DNA of 11,101 bases from Methylophilaceae bacterium UBA7525 (GTDB lineage Bacteria; Pseudomonadota; Gammaproteobacteria; Burkholderiales; Methylophilaceae). The notes below the pieces were generated by a model, which was not told the DNA's origin, did not search any database, and worked only from the letters and a program-made list of their open reading frames with translations. This document shows positions 6,125 to 11,101 of this stretch, piece after piece. Each line of letters begins with the position of its first letter. Within the stretch, counting starts at the first letter, position 1. The stretch is taken from positions 297-11,397 of the forward strand of contig DLMX01000084.1 in assembly GCA_002479405.1 (NCBI GenBank), read 5' to 3'. The position numbers and the translations under genes are program-made.

Positions 6125-6214
6125 GGAGAGGTGGATGAGTGGTTTAAGTCACCACCCTGGAAAGGTGGCACAGGGGCAACTCTGTCGAGGGTTCGAATCC
6201 CTCCCTCTCCGCCA
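6125..6214 (+). tRNA. tRNA-Ser, anticodon GGA
   Basis: This 90-base class II tRNA has a full cloverleaf. The acceptor GGAGAGG pairs with CCTCTCC (6204-6210), followed by discriminator G and an encoded CCA (6212-6214). The anticodon stem CCACC/GGTGG (6152-6156 with 6164-6168) closes the seven-base loop CTGGAAA, giving anticodon GGA at 6159-6161, which reads UCC and UCU. The long variable arm ACAGGG-GCAA-CTCTGT (6170-6185), a mark of serine tRNAs, is well paired. The T arm GAGGG-TTCGAAT-CCCTC (6187-6203) is perfect. It stands alone between the cyclase gene and mocA, with its own promoter. Confidence 0.97.
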
Positions 6215-6254
6215 ATTGTTTCATTCCCCCAATCGTATCTATACCAAGCCATAG

Positions 6255-6836
6255 ATGGATGTCGTCGGCATACTTCTGGCTGCAGGACATTCGCGCCGAT
6301 TCGGCGTGCAAAACAAATTGATGCAGAAATTGGCGGATAGCCGCATGGTGGCCATGTCCTCGGCGCAGAATCTGCTGGCAGCTTTGCCGCAATCGATAGG
6401 TGTAGTGCGTTCGCAGTATGTCGAGCTGCAATCCATGCTGACCGCAGCCGGCATGCAGTTGGTTGTCTGCGGCGAGCAGGAGCAGGAAATGGGAGATAGT
6501 CTGGCAGCAGGCGTTCGTCATGCAGTCAGACTCCATCCGCAATCCATCGGCTTTGTCATTGCCCTTGGCGATATGCCATATATCCAGCCACAAACCATAA
6601 GGGAAATCGCCAACCGTATTGCAGTCGGTGGAGGTATCGTGGTGCCAACCTATCAGGGCAAGAGGGGCCACCCGGTCGGATTTGCTGCCAGGTTTGCGGC
6701 TGATCTGCTCGCTCTGAATGGCGATCAGGGCGCTCGCATCCTGTTTGAAAGATATCCAGCTGAAGTTATGCGCTTTGAATGTGATGATCCTGGTATCTTG
6801 CTTGATATCGACACCCCGGCAGACCTGTCAGGGTAA
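6255..6836 (+). CDS. mocA: MocA-like molybdenum cofactor cytidylyltransferase (NTP transferase family)
   Basis: This 193-residue GT-A-fold nucleotidyltransferase carries LLAAGHSRRFG (residues 7-17) with Lys21, the NTP-binding loop. LAAG rather than LAGG favours MocA/NTP-transferase relatives over MobA. Other motifs are GDMPY (105-109, metal-binding Asp), GKRGHPVGF (135-143), GDQGAR (156-161) and DIDTPADL (184-191). By family, MocA joins CTP to molybdopterin to give the cytosine dinucleotide cofactor used by xanthine-oxidase-family enzymes. One such enzyme is encoded by the convergent operon that ends 72 bases downstream, which strongly supports the role. The start is bounded by an in-frame TAG at 6252. 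No Shine-Dalgarno sequence is visible, and the ATG is only 40 bases after the tRNA, so it may be transcribed by read-through from the tRNA promoter. Confidence 0.85.
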   Translation: MDVVGILLAAGHSRRFGVQNKLMQKLADSRMVAMSSAQNLLAALPQSIGVVRSQYVELQSMLTAAGMQLVVCGEQEQEMGDSLAAGVRHAVRLHPQSIGFVIALGDMPYIQPQTIREIANRIAVGGGIVVPTYQGKRGHPVGFAARFAADLLALNGDQGARILFERYPAEVMRFECDDPGILLDIDTPADLSG

Positions 6837-6885
6837 TAAAATCTCAAGTCATTAGTGCTAGTGCCTGGCCGATGCGGCTGACATT

Positions 6886-6917
6886 TCCGGGATCAAGCGT
6901 GTCCGGGTTCAAGCGTG
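6886..6917. repeat. 16-bp tandem duplication across the xdhC stop codon
   Basis: TCCGGGATCAAGCGTG (6886-6901) is followed at once by TCCGGGTTCAAGCGTG (6902-6917), with one mismatch. The second copy contains the xdhC stop (6909-6911) and last codons; the first lies in the mocA-xdhC convergent gap. It looks like a recent slippage duplication. Confidence 0.8.
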
Positions 6918-7898
6918 ACAATGCTGCTGTGCACATTCAGCGGATTCCGCTGCAGCCATACGCTGCTGACTGCGTACCTGGATGATCTCGGCCAGGATGG
7001 CGATGGCGATCTCGGCTGGTGTTCGGCTGCCGATGGGCAAGCCGACCGGGCCGTGCAGGCGGGCAATCTCGGTTTCGCTCAAGTCGAACATGCGCATGCG
7101 TTCGCGCCGTTTCTCCTGGTTTCTGCGTGAGCCTAGAGCACCCACATAAAACGCATCGGACTTCAGGGCTTCGAGCAGGGCCATGTCGTCCAGCTTGGGG
7201 TCGTGCGTTACGGCGACAATGGCGGTATGTGCATCGGGCCTGATATTTTGTACAACATCATCCGGCATGCCATCCACCCAGCGTGTGCCTTCAACCTGCC
7301 ACTGTGCGCGGATGTCGACGCGCGGTTCGCAGACCAGCACATCGAAGTCCAGGGTCTGCGCCATGCTGGCCAGCGCGCTGCCCAGTTGATTGGCGCCGAT
7401 GATCAGCAGACGCCACTTGGGCCCGAAATAGGTATGGAACCAGTCGCCTTCCAGTCGGGCGGAACTGCCGGCCAGAGCCTCGGCAAGACGGATTGCGCCA
7501 GTATGGATATTGACTGAGCGTTGAACCAGCCGTCGCTGCTCGATATGCTCGATGAGCGGATTGAGTTGCTGTGGTGTTTTCAGTGGTTCGACAAAGATCT
7601 GCAGTCTGCCGCCGCAAGGGATGCCGAAGTGTTGTGCTTCATCGCGGCTGACACCGTATTCCATCATGGCGACGGATCCAGGCAATTGCCCATGCCGTGC
7701 CTTGTCTGCGAGATCGTCTTCGATACAGCCGCCGGAAACCGAGCCGCTGAACTGACCATCTTCCCTGATGGCGAGAATGGCACCTGGCAGACGTGGTGCC
7801 GAGCCCCAGGTCTGCACCACGGTGAATAAGTGTACACGATGGCCGTTCTGTAGCCAGTCTCGCGCCTTGGTCAGGACTTCCCAATCTAGCGAATTCAT
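6909..7898 (-). CDS. xdhC: XdhC/CoxI family molybdenum-cofactor maturation chaperone
   Basis: This 329-residue protein has two family domains. The N-terminal XdhC/CoxI domain includes VVQTWGSAPRLPGA (27-40), SGSVSGGCIEDDL (51-63) and the conserved GIPCGG (92-97) with Cys95. A C-terminal Rossmann-like domain starts RLLIIGANQLGSALA (163-177) and ends with GPVGLPIGSRTPAEIAIAIL (283-302), the standard XdhC signature. By family it binds the molybdenum cofactor, promotes its sulfuration and inserts it into the partner hydrolase in the cytoplasm. I chose ATG 7898: it lies four bases after the stop of the molybdenum-subunit gene and begins MNSLDWEVLTKARDWL like homologues. The frame stays open to 8042, but those 48 extra codons lie inside the upstream gene and are low-complexity. 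It is the last gene of the operon. Confidence 0.9.
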   Translation of the reverse strand: MNSLDWEVLTKARDWLQNGHRVHLFTVVQTWGSAPRLPGAILAIREDGQFSGSVSGGCIEDDLADKARHGQLPGSVAMMEYGVSRDEAQHFGIPCGGRLQIFVEPLKTPQQLNPLIEHIEQRRLVQRSVNIHTGAIRLAEALAGSSARLEGDWFHTYFGPKWRLLIIGANQLGSALASMAQTLDFDVLVCEPRVDIRAQWQVEGTRWVDGMPDDVVQNIRPDAHTAIVAVTHDPKLDDMALLEALKSDAFYVGALGSRRNQEKRRERMRMFDLSETEIARLHGPVGLPIGSRTPAEIAIAILAEIIQVRSQQRMAAAESAECAQQHCHA

Positions 7899-7902
7899 GG
7901 AA

Positions 7903-10062
7903 TCAGGCCAGTTGATCGGTGATCGGTAGCGTGCGGATGCGCTTGCCGGTGGCGGCGAAGATGGCATTGGTGACGGCCGGTGCGATAGGTGGGGTGGCCG
8001 GCTCGCCAGCGCCTCCCATCTTGTCTGTGCTCGGCACGACATGTACTTCCACCTTGGGCATCTGGCTCATGCGCAGAACCGGGTAGTTATTGAAGTTTGT
8101 CTGCTCGATCTGACCGTTCTTCAGGCTGATCTTGCCGCTCAGAGCGGCGCTGAGGCCGAAGACGATACCGGATTCCATCTGTGCCGCCAGCGATTCCGGA
8201 TTTACTACCAGCCCGCAATCGATGGCGCAGACCACGCGGTGAACCTTGACTTTGCCATTCACCACCGAGACTTCGGCGACTTCGGCCACATAGCTACCGA
8301 ATGATTCATGCACTGCCAGGCCTCGGAACACGCCGGCCGGCAATGGGCTGCCCCAACTGGCTTTTTCGGCTGCCAGGTTAAGCGCGGCGAGATGGCGCGG
8401 ATGGTCCTTCAGCAGATGACGGCGGTATTCGAGCGGATCGCGGCCGGCTGCATGCGCCATCTCGTCGATCAGGCTTTCCATGATGAAGGCGTTCTGGCTA
8501 TGGCCGACCGAGCGCCACCACAGCACCGGTACGTCGATCTTCGGCGTATGCAGGTCGACCAGATGGTTTGGTGTCGCCTTGATGTAGGGGGAATCGGCCA
8601 CGCCCTCGACCGAGGTGGCATCGACGCCGTCCTTGATCATGTAGGCCTCGAATGGTGTGCCTGTCATTATGGATTGGCCGACGCAGGTGTGTTGCCAGGC
8701 GAGGGGATTGCCGGCTGCATCGAGGGCGATCTTGACCTGATGCAGGTTCATCGGGCGATAGTAGCCACCCTTGACGTCATCTTCGCGTGTCCAGATGGTC
8801 TTGACCGGCATACCGGCGGCTTTGGCGACATGAGTCGCCTCGGAAACGCAATCGGTGGCCGGGTTGCCGCGACGGCCGAAACCGCCGCCGAGAAACGGTG
8901 TATGTATGTTGACCTGTTCCGGTTTCATGCCAAGAATGGCAGCGGCAGCGGCCTGTTCGAGACCTGGTGCCTGGGTGCCTGTCCAGATATCACAGCTGTC
9001 CTTGCTTATCTTTACGGTGCAGTTGAGCGGTTCCATCGGTGAGTGTGCCAGGTAGGGCACGGTATATTCGGCCTTGATGGTTTTGCTGGCCTGATTGAAT
9101 GCGGAGTCAGGTCTGCCCGCGGCAGAGGCGACTGCCCCTTTGCCGCTCGCCATCTGGCGAAAATCGGCGAACATTTGTTCGCTGTCGAGATTGGCATTGG
9201 GGCCGACATCCCATTCTATTTTCAGCGCATCGCGTCCCTGCCTGGCAGCCCAGAAATTGTCAGCGACAACGGCGATACCGGTCGGTATTTCAACGATCTT
9301 GATTACACCGGGAACCTGTTTGGCGGCAGTGTCATCAAATGATTTGAGCTTGCCTTTGAAATACGGGCTGCGTGCCACGACAGCAGTTTTTAGGCCTTCG
9401 AACTGGATGTCCTGGCCGAAGATCGCACTGCCGTCGATCTTTTCCCGGCTGTCGAGGCGCTTGGTGGCCTTGCCGATGATCTTCCACTGGCTGGGGTTGC
9501 GTAGCGGGACCTCGGCTGGCGCCTCCAGCTTGGCAGCGTCATCTGCCAGTTCGCCGTAGGTCAGGCGCTGGTCGCCGACGATGACGATGCCGTTCTCGGT
9601 CCGGCACTGCTCGGGGCTGACGCCCAGTCTCTTGGCGGCTGCCATGACCAGCAGCGTGCGCGACATGGCGCCGGCCTGACGGTAACGGTCGAATTCGGAC
9701 CAGGTGGTCGTTGATCCGCCGGTGATCTGCAGGCCATAGGCGGTGTGGGCATAGACTGGTGCAGCCGGAGCATGCTCGATGCGTATGCGTTTCAGTTCCA
9801 CGTCCAGTTCTTCGGCGATCAGCATGGGCAGGGTGGTCCAGATGCCCTGGCCCATCTCGCTGTGTGCCAGCAGCACGGTGATAGTGTCGTCATTGCCAAT
9901 ATGCAGGAAGGCGTTAGGGGTGAAGTTCTGCGTGTCGCCATCTGCCGGCGCCTTGTTCATGAAACGTTTGGCATGGGGGATGGCGAAGGCGATTACCAAT
10001 CCACCGGCGATGAACGCCGAAGTTTTGAGGAAGGTGCGTCTGGAGATGTTCTTGATTTCCAT
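7903..10062 (-). CDS. iorB: Molybdenum-binding large subunit, isoquinoline 1-oxidoreductase beta-like (IorB family), Tat-exported
   Basis: This 719-residue catalytic subunit belongs to the xanthine oxidase family and should bind the cytosine-dinucleotide molybdenum cofactor. A twin-arginine motif SRRTFLK (7-13) precedes a hydrophobic stretch (about 16-29), so export by Tat is expected, with the N-terminus possibly kept as an anchor. SEMGQG (68-73) lies before the hammerhead domain (about 205-290), an order typical of IorB-like proteins and unlike canonical XdhB. LGGGFGRRG (391-399) is a cofactor loop, VLWWRSVGHSQNAF (513-526) lines the active site, and GGAGEP (683-688) carries the probable catalytic Glu687. 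There is no CxxCH haem motif, unlike NicB-type relatives. The start has GAGGA seven bases upstream. The substrate is unknown: N-heterocycles or aldehydes are both possible in this family. Confidence 0.88.
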   Translation of the reverse strand: MEIKNISRRTFLKTSAFIAGGLVIAFAIPHAKRFMNKAPADGDTQNFTPNAFLHIGNDDTITVLLAHSEMGQGIWTTLPMLIAEELDVELKRIRIEHAPAAPVYAHTAYGLQITGGSTTTWSEFDRYRQAGAMSRTLLVMAAAKRLGVSPEQCRTENGIVIVGDQRLTYGELADDAAKLEAPAEVPLRNPSQWKIIGKATKRLDSREKIDGSAIFGQDIQFEGLKTAVVARSPYFKGKLKSFDDTAAKQVPGVIKIVEIPTGIAVVADNFWAARQGRDALKIEWDVGPNANLDSEQMFADFRQMASGKGAVASAAGRPDSAFNQASKTIKAEYTVPYLAHSPMEPLNCTVKISKDSCDIWTGTQAPGLEQAAAAAILGMKPEQVNIHTPFLGGGFGRRGNPATDCVSEATHVAKAAGMPVKTIWTREDDVKGGYYRPMNLHQVKIALDAAGNPLAWQHTCVGQSIMTGTPFEAYMIKDGVDATSVEGVADSPYIKATPNHLVDLHTPKIDVPVLWWRSVGHSQNAFIMESLIDEMAHAAGRDPLEYRRHLLKDHPRHLAALNLAAEKASWGSPLPAGVFRGLAVHESFGSYVAEVAEVSVVNGKVKVHRVVCAIDCGLVVNPESLAAQMESGIVFGLSAALSGKISLKNGQIEQTNFNNYPVLRMSQMPKVEVHVVPSTDKMGGAGEPATPPIAPAVTNAIFAATGKRIRTLPITDQLA

Positions 10063-10072
10063 GGAGTATTCC

Positions 10073-10531
10073 TCAGGCCAGTTTTTCAGCCGCGTGATGG
10101 ATGGCGGCTCGGATACGTGGGTAGGTGCCGCAGCGGCAGATGTTGCCGCTCATGGCGGTATCGATGTCAGCATCAGTCGGCGACTTGTTCTGGCTGAGCA
10201 GGGCGGTTGCGGCCATGATCTGGCCGGACTGGCAGAAGCCGCATTGCACGACGTCGAGCTCCTGCCAGGCCGATTGCACGGCCTGGCCGACCGGATCATT
10301 GCTCATTTGCTCGATGGTGGTGAGTTTCTTGCCGACGGCCGCTGAAACCGGCGTTACGCAGGAGCGTATCGGCTGGCCATCCAGATGTATTGTGCAGGCG
10401 CCGCATTGCGCCATGCCGCAACCGAATTTGGTACCTGTCATCTGCGCGACATCTCGCAGGGCCCATAATATGGGCATGTCTTCGGGTACATCTAATTGCC
10501 GTTCCTGGCCATTGATATTTAAAGTCAGCAT
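10073..10531 (-). CDS. iorA: [2Fe-2S] small subunit, isoquinoline 1-oxidoreductase alpha-like (IorA family)
   Basis: This 152-residue subunit carries electrons from the molybdenum centre. An N-terminal plant-type ferredoxin domain has Cys38, Cys43, Cys46 (GCGMAQCGAC) and Cys58. The C-terminal four-helix domain has Cys97 and Cys100 (QCGFCQSGQ) and Cys132 and Cys134 (NICRCGTYPRI). All eight cluster ligands are present, so both [2Fe-2S] clusters should form. The length is normal. No signal peptide is seen, so it probably folds with the Tat-bearing large subunit and is carried out with it. GAGGA lies four bases before ATG 10531. It is the first gene of the operon, and its stop is 10 bases before the large-subunit start. 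The external electron acceptor is not encoded here. Confidence 0.94.
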   Translation of the reverse strand: MLTLNINGQERQLDVPEDMPILWALRDVAQMTGTKFGCGMAQCGACTIHLDGQPIRSCVTPVSAAVGKKLTTIEQMSNDPVGQAVQSAWQELDVVQCGFCQSGQIMAATALLSQNKSPTDADIDTAMSGNICRCGTYPRIRAAIHHAAEKLA

Positions 10532-10653
10532 ATCGTCCTCATGAGCTGTCGGGTGGTGCGGAAATTAGTCTCATGCAAGTATGCTTAATTCATGGCATCC
10601 AATAAATTGAAATATGTTTATTTGAGAATTCCAATTCATGGAATAATTAACGC
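10532..10653. promoter_or_regulatory. Divergent regulatory region between the molybdenum-hydroxylase operon and the LysR gene
   Basis: This 122-base AT-rich gap separates two divergent starts, the classic layout of a LysR regulator and its target. It holds the palindrome ATTCC-N7-GGAAT (10628-10644) near the LysR start and a second copy of its core, AATTCATGG (10587-10595), toward the operon. GCA-AGTA-TGC (10575-10584) is a further small inverted repeat. No sigma-70 promoter stands out on either strand, which suits an activator-dependent operon. Confidence 0.65.
10628..10644. promoter_or_regulatory. Palindromic LysR-type operator candidate
   Basis: ATTCCAATTCATGGAAT has perfect five-base arms around seven bases and contains the LysR box T-N11-A (T10630 to A10642). 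It lies 10 bases before the LysR ATG, so binding would also repress the regulator gene itself, as is usual for the family. The match is by pattern only. Confidence 0.5.
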
Positions 10654-11101
10654 ATGTTGAACCGACTGGAAATGATGCGTATCTTCTGTGTGGCTGCGGA
10701 ATCTCCCAGCTTCAAGGATGCGGCGGTGCGCCTGGGCGTTTCGCCACAAGCTGTGACACGGGCCATCAAGGAACTTGAAAACACGATAGGCGAGCCGCTG
10801 TTCTATCGCAATACCCGGCACATGCGCATTACCGACTTTGGTGAACAACTATCGTTAAGGGCAAAAGGAAGTATCGCCGAAATTGATGAACTGTTCCGTC
10901 CGAACGGCGCGATGCCGGAAACAGATGTGGCCGGCACCGTCAGGATCACGGCGCCTACGGTCATAGGTCGGCGTTTTTTGCTGCATGCGCTGGCCGAAAT
11001 CAGCAAGCAGTACCCGCAGATCAGGCTGGACTTGCGCCTGTCCGATACGATTACCGATGTCATTGAACAACAGATCGACATCGGGGTGAGGGTCGGATTT
11101 G
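10654..11101 (+). CDS. LysR-type transcriptional regulator (5' part only)
   Basis: This frame opens with ATG 10654 (in-frame TAA at 10648-10650 just upstream) and runs off the right edge without a stop, giving 149 visible residues. The N-terminal winged helix-turn-helix is clear: LEMMRIFCVAAESPSFKDAA (5-24), then RLGVSPQAVTRAIKELE (26-42) as the recognition region and LFYRNTRHMRITDFG (50-64) as the wing. The effector domain begins at GTVRITAP (about 94-101), followed by a typical SDTITDVIEQQIDIGVRVG. By family it is a tetrameric activator that responds to a small molecule and is often encoded opposite its target. Here that is the molybdenum-hydroxylase operon, so the inducer may be that enzyme's substrate (inference). 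No Shine-Dalgarno sequence is visible. Confidence 0.93.
   Translation, partial: MLNRLEMMRIFCVAAESPSFKDAAVRLGVSPQAVTRAIKELENTIGEPLFYRNTRHMRITDFGEQLSLRAKGSIAEIDELFRPNGAMPETDVAGTVRITAPTVIGRRFLLHALAEISKQYPQIRLDLRLSDTITDVIEQQIDIGVRVGF

Noticed and set aside
6061..6252. Minus-strand 63-codon reading frame across the tRNA-Ser gene, with peptide GGEGGIRTLDRVAPVPP
   Set aside because: It is the antisense translation of tRNA-Ser, a well-known false-protein artefact in databases; the tRNA cloverleaf explains the sequence.
6144..6671. Minus-strand 175-codon frame ending in AEREGFEPSTELPLCHL
   Set aside because: It is opposite mocA and ends in another antisense frame of the same tRNA-Ser; no domain and a good sense-strand gene.
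7899..8042. N-terminal extension of XdhC by 48 codons
   Set aside because: It lies wholly inside the molybdenum-subunit gene, is rich in Ser and Pro, and does not resemble XdhC N-termini; ATG 7898 fits homologues and operon spacing.
8308..9042. Plus-strand 244-codon frame opposite the molybdenum subunit gene
   Set aside because: The opposite strand has a clear full-length conserved protein; this frame has no recognisable domain and mirrors its codon bias.
1..11101. CRISPR array, transposon, toxin-antitoxin or phage-defence system
   Set aside because: No regularly spaced repeats, transposase, integrase or paired small toxin/antitoxin genes were found; every long stretch is explained by the genes listed.

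Overview
This window reads as chromosomal DNA of a Gram-negative, ubiquinone-using proteobacterium. A betaproteobacterium, perhaps of the Nitrosomonadales/Methylophilaceae type, is my best guess. The reasons are the ubiG-gph pair after an MTA/SAH-deaminase-like gene, the dnaX-ybaB-recR cluster, a short bacterial 4.5S RNA gene, and a tRNA-Ser gene that encodes its own CCA. The genus cannot be fixed from the sequence alone.

Bases 1-4410 are housekeeping. On the plus strand, the 3' end of an amidohydrolase gene (mtaD/TRZ-ATZ family) overlaps ubiG by ATGA, and gph follows. They meet, almost end to end, a minus-strand operon that runs dnaX, ybaB (ebfC), recR: the DNA polymerase III tau subunit, a nucleoid-associated protein and the RecFOR mediator. 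A 4.5S SRP RNA gene (ffs) lies just upstream of dnaX on the same strand. Between ffs and dnaX is a dnaX promoter candidate, preceded by three 12-bp imperfect tandem repeats.

Bases 4625-6214 hold a membrane-bound class III adenylate cyclase and a tRNA-Ser(GGA) gene with a near-consensus promoter. The leader of the cyclase gene contains a CRP-like palindrome (9 of 10 consensus bases), and a related 14-bp motif lies upstream of the same promoter. This suggests cAMP feedback on the cyclase gene.

Bases 6255-11101 form a molybdenum-hydroxylase locus. A plus-strand MocA-like cytidylyltransferase gene (molybdenum cofactor maturation) converges on a minus-strand operon. That operon encodes an IorA-like [2Fe-2S] subunit, a Tat-exported IorB-like molybdenum subunit and an XdhC-family cofactor chaperone. 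A divergent LysR-type regulator, cut off by the window end, faces it across a 122-bp intergenic region with a palindromic T-N11-A site. The logic is clear: MocA makes the cytosine-dinucleotide cofactor, XdhC matures and inserts it, the heterodimer folds in the cytoplasm and leaves by Tat, and the LysR protein senses an inducer. The substrate is unknown, and no FAD subunit or cytochrome partner is encoded here.

I see no CRISPR array, transposase, integrase, toxin-antitoxin pair or phage-defence module. The most interesting items are regulatory (cyclase leader, dnaX upstream repeats) and the uncharacterised periplasmic molybdenum enzyme.
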